Shown one piece after another: positions 1 to 8,577 of a stretch of DNA of 64,000 bases (position 1 is its first letter; every line of letters begins with the position of its first letter). The DNA comes from CALCLY01 sp900552775 (GTDB lineage: Bacteria > Bacillota > Clostridia > UMGS1883 > UMGS1540), in contig CALCLY010000011.1 in assembly GCA_937966555.1 (NCBI GenBank), positions 1-64,000 of the forward strand, in the 5' to 3' direction. The notes under the pieces are model-generated. The model had not been told where the DNA came from, searched no databases, and saw nothing but the letters and a program-made list of their open reading frames with translations. A program made the translations under genes and the position numbers.

Positions 1-58
1 GCATGTGTTAGGCACGCCGCCAGCGTTCGTCCTGAGCCAGGATCAAACTCTCAATGAA
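1..58 (-). rRNA. rrs: 16S rRNA, 5' end only (partial)
   Basis: The reverse complement holds the universal 16S 5' segment AGAGTTTGATCCTGGCTCAG followed by GACGAACGCTGGCGGCGTG. The gene is transcribed leftward and is cut by the window edge, so only about the first 58 bases are present. The exact mature 5' end is uncertain by a few bases. It is the first gene of an rRNA operon directed away from the origin. Confidence 0.97.
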
Positions 59-211
59 ATATCATTGAGCTTTTTCTCAGCTCTAACTTACTCTTTGTAC
101 TGGCTTGTACTTTTGATTGCTTTGCAATCTCTTTAACTCAAATTTTTATTTGAGCCCTTTTACGCTATCTAATTTTCAAAGTCCAACCTCTCACTCAATG
201 AGTGGAGTTTC
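58..211 (-). promoter_or_regulatory. 16S rRNA leader with boxA-like antitermination element
   Basis: Between the 16S gene and its nearest promoter the leftward transcript carries TGGACTTTGAAAATT (185-171), which resembles the boxA/nut leader element of Firmicutes rRNA operons. Two short perfect hairpins follow: GATTGC-ttt-GCAATC near 115-129 and CTCAAAT-tttt-ATTTGAG near 137-154. Leader processing and antitermination roles are inferred from position. Confidence 0.6.
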
Positions 212-240
212 ATTATACCACATCTTTATCAGCTTGTCAA
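212..240 (-). promoter_or_regulatory. rRNA operon promoter, proximal
   Basis: On the minus strand a perfect -35 TTGACA (240-235) is separated by 17 bp from a perfect -10 TATAAT (217-212), about 150 bp upstream of the 16S gene. This is a full-consensus SigA promoter, as expected for rRNA. Confidence 0.9.
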
Positions 241-288
241 GAACTTTTTTTAATTTCCTTTTCTCGCTGTTTGCGGCACAACATATTT

Positions 289-318
289 ATTATACCACAT
301 TTCTTACCTTCTTGTCAA
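289..318 (-). promoter_or_regulatory. rRNA operon promoter, middle
   Basis: Minus-strand TTGACA (318-313), 18 bp spacer, TATAAT (294-289). The -10 context GTGGTATAAT is shared with the proximal promoter, so the two look like copies of one unit. Confidence 0.85.
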
Positions 319-431
319 GAAGTTTTTTAAATTATTCAAAAACTTTTTTAAGAAATTTTTGCGGTACAGTAGATTTTATCTCCACGTCTTTTCGTATGCT
401 GCGAAAAGCTTATCAATAAATCTACCTTAAT

Positions 432-460
432 ATGATAACATATATGACGTTTTTTGTCAA
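432..460 (-). promoter_or_regulatory. rRNA operon promoter, distal
   Basis: Minus-strand TTGACA (460-455), 17 bp spacer, TATCAT (437-432). One mismatch in the -10. Between this and the middle promoter lies an imperfect hairpin (369-425, arms GTAGATTT/AAATCTAC with an inner CTTTTCG/CGAAAAG stem). The interval 461-637 shows nothing else recognisable. Confidence 0.7.
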
Positions 461-637
461 GAGAAAATTTTGATTTTTTTAAAATTATTGTCTGATAATT
501 AATTATTTTAAATATATTGATTTTTTATATATTGCAGCTTCTCATATATTGCCTTATAAATGAAAATTTGCCGCCGGAACGTTTTTTGTTTTTATCATAT
601 CTTTCTTTTACCGAATTAAAGTTTAACTGTACACATA

Positions 638-667
638 GCAAAAGGGTCGGTGCAAAGCACCGACCCT
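638..667 (-). terminator. Intrinsic terminator of the S-layer protein gene
   Basis: A perfect 11-bp stem (AGGGTCGGTGC / GCACCGACCCT, 643-653 with 657-667) with a 3-nt loop is followed on the minus strand by a short T tract. It lies about 35 bp beyond the stop codon of the 945-residue SLH protein. Confidence 0.85.
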
Positions 668-701
668 AAAAATTGCTTGTTAATCAATCTTAACAGTAAG
701 A

Positions 702-3539
702 TTATTTAACTTCTTTAACAGTCAAGTCAGCATCGTTTGTGTTCTCATAGATTACAGCACCGATTGTAGCACCGTCATATCCACGAACATAAACCCAGTT
801 GCTTGTTGCGTTTTCTTCAACGTTGTTTGTCTCTATTTCAGAGAAAGCAGATACGTTGATGATGGGATCCTTAGAACCGCGGAATGTTACCTTGTAGATG
901 TAGGAATCTTTTCCGCTAAGTCTAATGAAGTCATCATCTGCTACGTATGTGCCCTTACCATCGTTGTAAGCAAGTTTGATCTTGCTGCCGGAAGATGTCT
1001 TGTAAGCGAAACCGAAAGCATTAGCTTCTTCGTCAGCATCTTCTGTCCAAGCATCAAATGTCTTGAGGTCTTTAGCATCGTCAGCTGCCATGAGAACCTT
1101 AATGTTATCAACAGCACCTGCAGCGTCAAGGCTCATGAGAACAGTGTCGCCGGCATTGATGTTAGAAGCTACTGTATCATAGCTTGCACTTGCAAACAGT
1201 TCTTTGCCAGCTCTGTCAACAATTTTAACACCGTCTTCGGATGTTTCGAATGTTACGAACTGACCTTCGGTATAACCCTTGATTCTTGCAACCTTCTGGT
1301 TGTCAGCGTTGTTACCTGTCGATACGGCAGATACAACGAAGATGTGAGAATCAGCTTCAGCTCCGATATTTTCCTTGGAAATTACGAGAGCAGAGGGATA
1401 GTTGTTGCTGTCAACATCATAAGCGCGAACCATTGCATACGACTGTGTATCTTTAAGCGCTTTAGCAGCTGTTGTAATCATAACATACTTGTCATTTGAA
1501 GTTGCACTTGAATCAACTACGAATACAGGTGTGTCATTGTTTACATAGAACTTGCCAATCTTCTGGCTGGAAGCGGTATAGTCGGAACCGTCAGCAGATT
1601 TAACGTAGAAGTACTTATCATCAGCGCTTGATGTGGAAGCAAAAGCAATCTCGTTGATGAGGCCGGAAGAATTCTTCGAAAGCTCAACAAGCTGAGGAGC
1701 TTTAACCTTACCGTCAAGACCAAAGTATTCTGTGAACTTAACATTCTCAGTTGCATCGTTTATATCGAGCTTGCCGCTTGAATCGAGCTTATTGATCTTG
1801 TAGGAAGAGCTCTTGTTGCCATACTTAAACGTTACGTTGGAAGCAAACTTGGAAACTTCCCAAGTACCGTCAGCCTTCATGTACTGAAGTTCAACGGATG
1901 TGCCGCCGAGAGAATCGTCTATATCAGATGCATAAAGGAAAGCGTAATCGCCAACTTTGCCTGCTGTAGCATCTTTATAAACTATTCTGTTATCGATGTT
2001 GTAATAGAATACGCCGGAATCCTTAACGGAAATTTCTTCGCCGGAGTTTTTGTCAACTCTGTATTCATTACCATCGATTGTGAAGTAGTTATCGTTGTTT
2101 GAAGGTCTTTCTTCTGTAACAGTACCCTCAACTTTGCCGCCGCCGATGTAAACTGTTTCAACTTTCTTGTCGGAGCTGTCAGCAAGTGTGATAACGTCGC
2201 CAACAGCGATGTCAGCAAATGTTACATTCTCACCGTTCTTGATGAAGTTGTAAGTTACATCATCTTTGTTGAATCTTACTGTCATCTCGTTAGCGAGGTC
2301 GGTGATTCTGTTGTACTTGGAATCGATTTCCTTAACAACATAGCTTACGCCGTACTCAATTACGAAAGCACTGTCAAATGTCTTTGTGTTGCCTTCGCTG
2401 CTTACGAGTGTAACATGACCGGGTCTGTCGCCTGCAGTGAGGAAGGATATTGCTTTTGTATCATCTTCCACGCCGTTGTAATAGAAGGAAGCGTCGTCAA
2501 GCGTAACTGTTTTGTCAGTGCCGTTGTCGTCATATTTAAGCTTATAAGCGCTGCCATCTTTTACGAAGCTTACGAGATCTTCGTAGTCAAGCTCAAGAGT
2601 GTTGTTTTTGCTTGCTTTGGGCGAAATAGCATAGATTGTGTCTTTGCCTGTAGCATCGTCCTCACCAACGTATGCAACTACGTAGAATTTCTCGTAGTTA
2701 GCTGCGTCTGTGTTTCCTACATTGTATGTCTTCTCATAATCAGCAGAATCATCTTTGCTGAGCTTGTTGTATTTGAAGCCGGCAGCGAAAGTAACTGTTG
2801 TCTGAGCGTCTTCATCAGTTGTAGCTGCGAAGTTTACAGAATCAATTTTACCTTCGATTTTGTCAAAGCCGAGGCATTTGTTGAGAAGCGTGTAGTTTTC
2901 TTTATCTTCAGCTTCTGCATACTCTTCTTCGCCTTTAACGAATTTTGTCTGCTTCATCATGTTTACATCAAGTGCATTGTAGAGAAGGCGAGCTGCAACG
3001 CTTCTTGCAACCGGTGTGCCTGCAGCACCTGTAGCACCCTTTGTAATATTCTTCTGAGAAGCTACTACAAGGTATCCTGTGGGATAGCCGCCGAGTGTTT
3101 CTACCTGGGGCTCATAGCCGAGAGCTGCAACGAGCATCTTAACGAACTGCTCGTAAAGAACTTCGGACTCAGGAGCGAATGTACCGTCTCCCATACCTTT
3201 TACAACGCCGCTCTGATAAGCGAGGTTGATTGAACCGGATGCCCAGTGATCAGCAGCAACATCGGAAAATGCTGTAGCGCCTTTAGCGCCGTCTGCTGCT
3301 TCCGCAAGGCCTTTGACTCTCATGATAAGAGCTGTAGCTTCTGCTCTTGTCAAGATTTTGTCCGGGTTGAAATTGCCCTTTTCATCACCAATCATAACAT
3401 TGAGTGAGGAAAGAACTGTAACTGCTTCCGCATAGGACGCATCTTTGCTTACATCGGGGAATGAATTAGCCGATACCGCAAAAGAGAACATCATAGTGAA
3501 AACAACTACGAATGCCAGAACTTTTTTGAGATTTTTCAT
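702..3539 (-). CDS. S-layer protein with N-terminal SLH domains
   Basis: A 945-residue exported surface protein, probably the main S-layer subunit. Residues 1-25 form a signal peptide (MKNLKK then a hydrophobic core ending near SAVSA-like residues). Two clear SLH repeats follow (FPDVSKDASY..., then FSDVAADHWA...) with a third, more divergent one (GGYPTGYLVVASQ...) up to about residue 190. The remaining 750 residues are Asp-, Ser-, Thr- and Lys-rich, almost without cysteine, with no enzyme motif, typical of self-assembling S-layer bodies. SLH domains bind pyruvylated secondary cell-wall polymer. The start is the ATG at 3539, 11 nt after AAGGAGG; an upstream in-frame TTG sits too close to the ribosome site. 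Two promoters, a long leader hairpin and a strong terminator suggest high expression. That it is the major S-layer protein is inferred. Confidence 0.85.
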   Translation of the reverse strand: MKNLKKVLAFVVVFTMMFSFAVSANSFPDVSKDASYAEAVTVLSSLNVMIGDEKGNFNPDKILTRAEATALIMRVKGLAEAADGAKGATAFSDVAADHWASGSINLAYQSGVVKGMGDGTFAPESEVLYEQFVKMLVAALGYEPQVETLGGYPTGYLVVASQKNITKGATGAAGTPVARSVAARLLYNALDVNMMKQTKFVKGEEEYAEAEDKENYTLLNKCLGFDKIEGKIDSVNFAATTDEDAQTTVTFAAGFKYNKLSKDDSADYEKTYNVGNTDAANYEKFYVVAYVGEDDATGKDTIYAISPKASKNNTLELDYEDLVSFVKDGSAYKLKYDDNGTDKTVTLDDASFYYNGVEDDTKAISFLTAGDRPGHVTLVSSEGNTKTFDSAFVIEYGVSYVVKEIDSKYNRITDLANEMTVRFNKDDVTYNFIKNGENVTFADIAVGDVITLADSSDKKVETVYIGGGKVEGTVTEERPSNNDNYFTIDGNEYRVDKNSGEEISVKDSGVFYYNIDNRIVYKDATAGKVGDYAFLYASDIDDSLGGTSVELQYMKADGTWEVSKFASNVTFKYGNKSSSYKINKLDSSGKLDINDATENVKFTEYFGLDGKVKAPQLVELSKNSSGLINEIAFASTSSADDKYFYVKSADGSDYTASSQKIGKFYVNNDTPVFVVDSSATSNDKYVMITTAAKALKDTQSYAMVRAYDVDSNNYPSALVISKENIGAEADSHIFVVSAVSTGNNADNQKVARIKGYTEGQFVTFETSEDGVKIVDRAGKELFASASYDTVASNINAGDTVLMSLDAAGAVDNIKVLMAADDAKDLKTFDAWTEDADEEANAFGFAYKTSSGSKIKLAYNDGKGTYVADDDFIRLSGKDSYIYKVTFRGSKDPIINVSAFSEIETNNVEENATSNWVYVRGYDGATIGAVIYENTNDADLTVKEVK

Positions 3540-3573
3540 AATTCTCAAATCCTCCTTAAAAATTTTTATTGTT

Positions 3574-3611
3574 GAAAGAGATGTGGTTTTCGCACCTGCC
3601 GCATCTCTTTC
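3574..3611 (-). promoter_or_regulatory. Leader hairpin in the S-layer mRNA
   Basis: A perfect 10-bp stem (GAAAGAGATG at 3574-3583 with CATCTCTTTC at 3602-3611) with an 18-nt loop lies in the 5' untranslated region, just upstream of the Shine-Dalgarno sequence. Leader hairpins are known to stabilise S-layer mRNAs in other bacteria; here that role is inferred. Confidence 0.55.
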
Positions 3612-3661
3612 ATCTGCGACCGTGCCGAGGGAGAGAATTAACCTTTCCCTTTATGTCATTG

Positions 3662-3690
3662 ATTATAGCACCGCTTTTACGGTTCGTCAA
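3662..3690 (-). promoter_or_regulatory. Promoter 1 of the S-layer gene
   Basis: Minus-strand TTGACG (3690-3685), 17 bp spacer, TATAAT (3667-3662). Transcripts would have a leader of roughly 115 nt containing the hairpin at 3574-3611. Confidence 0.8.
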
Positions 3691-3774
3691 TGACCTTTTT
3701 GAAGTTGTAACATAACTGTAAAACTGGCTTCACAGTCATGCCACAAAAGGCGGTTAGCCTCTTTCCCGATAAAC

Positions 3775-3803
3775 AGTTTAACGCAAAATCAGGCAATTGT
3801 CAA
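3775..3803 (-). promoter_or_regulatory. Promoter 2 of the S-layer gene
   Basis: Minus-strand TTGACA (3803-3798), 17 bp spacer, TAAACT (3780-3775), about 110 bp upstream of promoter 1. Weaker -10; tandem promoters are common for S-layer genes. Confidence 0.55.
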
Positions 3804-3867
3804 GAGTTTTGTCGAAAAAAGATATGTTTTGCGTATTTATACTAATATATATTACAATTATATACGC

Positions 3868-3908
3868 AAAAACAGACTGCGGAAATTTTGTCTGTTTTCG
3901 GCAGTCTG
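3868..3908 (-). terminator. Terminator after the small SLH protein gene
   Basis: Stem CAGACTGC / GCAGTCTG (3873-3880 with 3901-3908) with a 20-nt loop, followed on the minus strand by five Ts. It separates the prfB-SLH transcript from the S-layer promoters. Confidence 0.7.
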
Positions 3909-3927
3909 CTCTTTTAATTCAATTATA

Positions 3928-4557
3928 TTATTTTCTGTACTTTGCCGCAAGGCTTGTAATTCTGTTTGCAATGGCAATTGCCTGCTCCATGCTCACGGTG
4001 CCGAGCGGTGACAATTCCGTATCGGACGTACCTTTTATTATTCCGAGTTTAACTCCGCAATTCACATAATTGCGCGCCCAGTCGGCAATATCCGCACTGT
4101 CGGCAAATTTATCTGCCGCACCGGACATGGAATTTATATAGTTTTCCGCCTCAGGCTCAACGATTGTGACAAGTCTTCCGAATATTGTGCAGAGTTCCTG
4201 CCTTGTAAGCTGCCCGCGCGGATTAAATTCCGTTGCGGAAACGCCTCGTACAATGCCCAATGCGTAAACAAGCGGAATATACATGTCTATTGTATCTGCA
4301 CCGACATCCGAAAAAGGCTGGTCTGCCTTTATATCCGGCAAGCCGCCGTTAAGTTCCGAAAACACGCGAAACGCTATCATACAGAACTCCGCTCTCGTAA
4401 TCGGTCTCTGATAATCAACATCAACCTGCATACTGCTGAACATATCGGGGTATACCGTGCCTATTTCATCCCTTGCCCAGTCCGACGGAACCGATGCCGC
4501 CGAAGCCGTTGTTCCGAGCACTGCCGCAGAAAGCAGTGCAGCCAAAATTTTTTTCAT
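3928..4557 (-). CDS. Small secreted SLH-domain protein
   Basis: A 209-residue exported protein made almost entirely of SLH repeats. Residues 1-20 are a signal peptide ending TASA. Three SLH-type repeats follow: one around PITRAEFCMIAFRVF, one around FSDVGADTIDMYIPLVYALGIVRGVSATEFNPRG (described by position, residues about 75-115) with LTRQELCTIFGRLV, and a last one around FADSADIADWARNYVNCGVKLG. There is no further domain, so it probably binds cell-wall polymer without carrying an enzyme. The start follows AAAGGAGAG at good spacing. It lies 27 bp after prfB with no terminator between, so it is probably read from the secA-prfB transcript. Function beyond wall binding is unknown. Confidence 0.85.
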   Translation of the reverse strand: MKKILAALLSAAVLGTTASAASVPSDWARDEIGTVYPDMFSSMQVDVDYQRPITRAEFCMIAFRVFSELNGGLPDIKADQPFSDVGADTIDMYIPLVYALGIVRGVSATEFNPRGQLTRQELCTIFGRLVTIVEPEAENYINSMSGAADKFADSADIADWARNYVNCGVKLGIIKGTSDTELSPLGTVSMEQAIAIANRITSLAAKYRK

Positions 4558-4584
4558 AACAAACTCTCCTTTATATTTATTTTT

Positions 4585-5706
4585 TTATTTTAAATTAAGT
4601 TCTCCGAGATTTGCCGCTTTTAAGTAGGCGTTTATAAATCCGTCAATATCTCCGTCCATCACGGCGGCTGTATTGCCGGTTTCGAACGATGTTCTGTGAT
4701 CCTTTACCATGCTGTACGGATGGAAAACATACGAACGGATCTGGCTTCCCCAGCCGATTTCCTTCTGCTCGCCCTTAATATCTTCTATTTTTTCTTTATG
4801 CTCGCGTTCTGCAATTTCAAGAAGCTTTGCCTTCAGCATTTTCATGGCGTAGTCTTTGTTCTGATGCTGAGAACGCTCATTCTGACACGAAACCACAATC
4901 CCCGTCGGAATGTGCGTAATTCTTATTGCGGACGAAGTTTTGTTTATATGCTGACCGCCGGCGCCGCTTGATCTGAAAGCGTCTATTTTCAAATCGTCGG
5001 GATTTATGTTGACTTCAATATCGTCATCCATGTCCGGCATAACGTCTACAGAGGCAAAAGAAGTATGTCTTCTGCTCGACGCGTCAAACGGAGAAATTCT
5101 TACAAGCCGGTGCACACCTTTTTCGCATTTGAGATACCCGTATGCATTCTGACCCTCTATAAGAATCGTAGCGCTTTTTATGCCGGCTTCGTCTCCGTCG
5201 AGAAAATCCATTGTCGTCACACTGTATCCTCTGCGTTCCGCAAAGCGCTGGTACATACGCAAAAGCATCTGCGCCCAGTCCTGCGCCTCCGTGCCGCCGG
5301 CACCGGCATGAATTGAAATAATCGCATTGTTTTTATCGTACGGTCCGGAAAGGAGCGCTGCAAGCTTTGTTTTTTCAAGCTCTTCGGAAAGCTCCGCAAC
5401 ATTTTGCTCCACCTCGGGCAGCACGGAAGCGTCCTCCGCCTCATCGGCAAGCTCTATTAAAGTTAACGTATCCTCCCACTTCCCGTGAAGTGACTCATAA
5501 CTTTCTATCGTCACCTTGCACTGTTTTATTGCACGGAGAGTTTTTTGAGAAGCTTCCATATCGCTGTAAAAGTCGGGCGCAGAGCTTTTTTCTTCAAGCT
5601 CCGCAAGTTTTTTCTTCTCATTTTCAATGCCCAGCGCCTCATAAAGCTCCGCAATGTCTTTTTCCATTGCGCCGAGGTCTAATTTATACTGCTCAAATTC
5701 AAGCAC
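4585..5706 (-). CDS. prfB: Peptide chain release factor 2
   Basis: RF2, 373 residues, which reads UGA and UAA stop codons in the ribosomal A site and triggers peptide release. Visible features are the N-terminal helical domain, the stop-codon-reading segment RISPFDASSRRHTSF with the RF2-type SPF tripeptide, and the catalytic GAGGQHINK loop. The start is a GTG at 5706, 6 nt after AAAGGAA. Most prfB genes carry an in-frame UGA near codon 25 that requires a +1 frameshift. Here the equivalent stretch reads LYEALGIENE in one open frame, so the autoregulatory frameshift is absent. The gene lies 34 bp downstream of secA in the same direction, a pairing common in Firmicutes. Confidence 0.97.
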   Translation of the reverse strand: MLEFEQYKLDLGAMEKDIAELYEALGIENEKKKLAELEEKSSAPDFYSDMEASQKTLRAIKQCKVTIESYESLHGKWEDTLTLIELADEAEDASVLPEVEQNVAELSEELEKTKLAALLSGPYDKNNAIISIHAGAGGTEAQDWAQMLLRMYQRFAERRGYSVTTMDFLDGDEAGIKSATILIEGQNAYGYLKCEKGVHRLVRISPFDASSRRHTSFASVDVMPDMDDDIEVNINPDDLKIDAFRSSGAGGQHINKTSSAIRITHIPTGIVVSCQNERSQHQNKDYAMKMLKAKLLEIAEREHKEKIEDIKGEQKEIGWGSQIRSYVFHPYSMVKDHRTSFETGNTAAVMDGDIDGFINAYLKAANLGELNLK

Positions 5707-5740
5707 ATAATCATTCCTTTACTAATTTCATGCAGCAGCA

Positions 5741-8476
5741 TCAATCTTTGTTCATACCGCAGCATTTTTTATATTTCTTGCCGCTTCCGCAGGGACACGG
5801 ATCGTTTCTTCCGACTTTCTCTTCGCTGCGGCGCTGCGGTTTTGCGGTTTCGGATCCGTCTCCGCGAGAAGCTGTCAAGGGTTTTGCAACCTGCTCACGC
5901 TCAACCTTCTGATCCACTCTTGTACGAAGAATGTATTTAACCGTATCTTCTCTTATCGCGGCAATCATTTCCTCAAACATATCAAAGCCTATAAATTTAT
6001 ACTCGTCAACGGGATTTCTCTGTCCGTATGCCGCAAGACCTATGCTGTGTTTGAGCTGCTCCATATCGTCAATATGGGTCATCCATCTCGAGTCTACGGC
6101 GCGAAGCAAAATAACACGTTCTATTTCACGCATAATCTCGCTGCCGCATTCCGCCTCTTTTGCGTCATATCTTGCTTTTGCGGCTTCCGTGAGTTTCTCC
6201 GTCAGCTTTTCGCGGCTGTAGTCGAGAATTTCGTCCGCCGAAATTTCAAGCGGCGGCACCATTGCAAATTCATCGTTATAATAAGTAAGAAGTCCGGTTC
6301 TGTCCCACTCGTCCGACATTTCGCTGAAGCCCGTAAATCTCTTCACGGCATCTTCCACAACGGATTCGAGCATCTTTATTATTACGTCTTTAATATCTTC
6401 TCCGTTTAATACTTTGCCGCGCTGACCGTAAATGATTTCACGCTGCTTGTTCATTACGTCATCATATTGCAAAACGTATTTTCTGGCTTCAAAGTTATTG
6501 CCCTCAACTCTCTTCTGAGCGTTTTCAATAGCCTTTGTAAGCATTTTATGTTCTATAACGTCATCATCCTGAAGACCGAGCGCATTTACAATAGACTCCA
6601 GTCTTTCTGAGCCGAAAAGGCGCATAAGGTCATCTTCAAGAGAAATATAAAATCTCGATACACCCGGGTCACCCTGTCTGCCGGCACGGCCGCGCAGCTG
6701 ATTGTCTATACGTCTCGACTCATGACGCTCCGTGCCTATAATGCACAAGCCGCCGAGTTTTGTAACCTCATTATGCTCTTCGGAAACAGCCTCTTTATGT
6801 TTATCATAAAGTTCTCTGTATCTCTGTCTCGCACTGAGAATCTCCTCGTTATCAGTTTCCGCAAAACCTGTTGCCTCGGCAATCATTTCGGGGGTATAGC
6901 CCTCGCGCTCCATCTCGCTTTTCGCCATATACTCCGCATTACCGCCGAGCACAATGTCGGTACCTCTGCCCGCCATGTTTGTTGCAATTGTAACGGCGCC
7001 TTTTTTACCTGCCTGTGCAACTATCATAGCTTCTTTATCATGATGTTTCGCGTTCAGCACCTGGTGCTTTATGCCTTCGCGCTTAAGCATTGAGCTTAAT
7101 TTCTCGGATTTCTCTATTGTTATCGTTCCGACAAGGACAGGCTGACCCGTTGCATGTCTTTCAGCAATATCTCTGACAACCGCGCGTAGCTTTGCGTCTT
7201 CCGTTTTATAAACATGATCCGAAAGGTCTTTTCTTGCAAGCGGCTTGTTCGTGGGAATTTCAACAACATCAAGGCTATAAATAGTCTGAAATTCACTTTC
7301 CTCCGTTTTAGCCGTACCTGTCATACCGGAAAGCTTTTTATAAAGTCTGAAATAGTTCTGGAACGTTATGGTTGCAAGGGTTTTGTTTTCTCTTTCAACT
7401 TTAACGCCCTCTTTTGCTTCTATCGCCTGGTGCAGTCCGTCACTGTAGCGTCTGCCTATCATGATACGTCCGGTGAACTCATCAACAATAAGTACCTGTC
7501 CGTCTTTTACAACATAATCGCGGTCGCGCTCCATAATACCGTGAGCACGTATTGCCTGATTTATGTGGTGAGAAAGCGTCATATTCTCGGGGTCCGCAAG
7601 ATTTTCTATGTTAAACGCCGCTTCAGCCTTCTTTGTGCCGCGCGCCGTAAGTGTAACGCTTTTTGCCTTCTCGTCAACAATATAATCGGCATCTATATCA
7701 TCGTGAAGTTCTTTTGAATCAAGCTCCACCATTTTCACTTTCTTGAGCCCTCTTACGAAGCTGTTAACCGTTTCGTAAAGCGCCGTGGATTTATCCCCCA
7801 TGCCGCTTATGATAAGAGGTGTTCTCGCTTCGTCTATGAGAATTGAGTCAACTTCGTCGACAATAGCAAACGCATGGCCTCTCTGAACCATTTGTTCCTT
7901 ATATATAACCATATTGTCACGAAGATAGTCAAATCCCATCTCGTTATTGGTTCCGTACGTAATATCTGCCGCATATGCTCTCTGGCGCTGCACATTTTCA
8001 AGTCCGTTTACAACAAGACCCACGGAAAGACCCATAAATCTGTAAAGCTTGCCCATCCACTCACTGTCGCGGCGTGCAAGGTAGTCGTTTACCGTAACAA
8101 TGTGAACGCCGTTTCCCGTCAGCGCATTGAGATACGCCGGAAGTGTTGCGACAAGCGTTTTACCTTCACCTGTTTTCATCTCGGCAATTCTGCCCTGATG
8201 CAAAACAATACCGCCTATTATCTGAACGGGGAAATGGCGCATGCCCAAAACCCTCGACGAAGCTTCTCTTACCGCCGCAAATGCTTCGGGCAAAATATCG
8301 TCAAGTGTTTCTCCTTTTCCGAGTCTTTCTTTAAACTGCGGAGTTTTTGCGCGGAGCTCATCATCCGACAGCTTTTTATATTCTTCTTCGTACGACAGCA
8401 CTTTTTGAAGCGTAGGCTTAATGCGCTTAACTTCTCTGGCGCTGTAATCGCCGAAGATTTTATCAAATATACTCAT
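5741..8476 (-). CDS. secA: Preprotein translocase ATPase SecA
   Basis: The 911-residue motor of the Sec pathway. It binds preproteins in the cytoplasm and drives them through SecYEG by ATP hydrolysis. Walker A is MKTGEGKTL near residue 100 and the DEAD-type Walker B lies in VDEVDSILIDEARTP near residue 210. The C-terminal SEC-C zinc motif CPCGSGKKYKKCC ends the protein. Length and domain order match housekeeping SecA. The start follows a GGAGG site. It would export the SLH proteins encoded just downstream. Confidence 0.98.
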   Translation of the reverse strand: MSIFDKIFGDYSAREVKRIKPTLQKVLSYEEEYKKLSDDELRAKTPQFKERLGKGETLDDILPEAFAAVREASSRVLGMRHFPVQIIGGIVLHQGRIAEMKTGEGKTLVATLPAYLNALTGNGVHIVTVNDYLARRDSEWMGKLYRFMGLSVGLVVNGLENVQRQRAYAADITYGTNNEMGFDYLRDNMVIYKEQMVQRGHAFAIVDEVDSILIDEARTPLIISGMGDKSTALYETVNSFVRGLKKVKMVELDSKELHDDIDADYIVDEKAKSVTLTARGTKKAEAAFNIENLADPENMTLSHHINQAIRAHGIMERDRDYVVKDGQVLIVDEFTGRIMIGRRYSDGLHQAIEAKEGVKVERENKTLATITFQNYFRLYKKLSGMTGTAKTEESEFQTIYSLDVVEIPTNKPLARKDLSDHVYKTEDAKLRAVVRDIAERHATGQPVLVGTITIEKSEKLSSMLKREGIKHQVLNAKHHDKEAMIVAQAGKKGAVTIATNMAGRGTDIVLGGNAEYMAKSEMEREGYTPEMIAEATGFAETDNEEILSARQRYRELYDKHKEAVSEEHNEVTKLGGLCIIGTERHESRRIDNQLRGRAGRQGDPGVSRFYISLEDDLMRLFGSERLESIVNALGLQDDDVIEHKMLTKAIENAQKRVEGNNFEARKYVLQYDDVMNKQREIIYGQRGKVLNGEDIKDVIIKMLESVVEDAVKRFTGFSEMSDEWDRTGLLTYYNDEFAMVPPLEISADEILDYSREKLTEKLTEAAKARYDAKEAECGSEIMREIERVILLRAVDSRWMTHIDDMEQLKHSIGLAAYGQRNPVDEYKFIGFDMFEEMIAAIREDTVKYILRTRVDQKVEREQVAKPLTASRGDGSETAKPQRRSEEKVGRNDPCPCGSGKKYKKCCGMNKD

Positions 8477-8522
8477 TTATTGCCTCCATAAAATACATTT
8501 AAAATTGCTCATACTGTTTTTG

Positions 8523-8551
8523 ATTATATCATTAATTAACCAAAAAAACAA
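8523..8551 (-). promoter_or_regulatory. Candidate promoter of secA
   Basis: Minus-strand TTGTTT (8551-8546), 17 bp spacer, TATAAT (8528-8523), about 47 bp upstream of the secA start, in the short AT-rich gap after mrdA. Confidence 0.6.
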
Positions 8552-8577
8552 TAGTTTTTTATTATTTTAACAACTTA

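Noticed and set aside
5679..5708. Ten-codon ATG frame overlapping the prfB GTG start as a regulatory leader peptide
   Set aside because: The ATG shares bases with the GTG start, and the frame ends in TAG, which RF2 does not read, so no autoregulatory logic follows; likely incidental.
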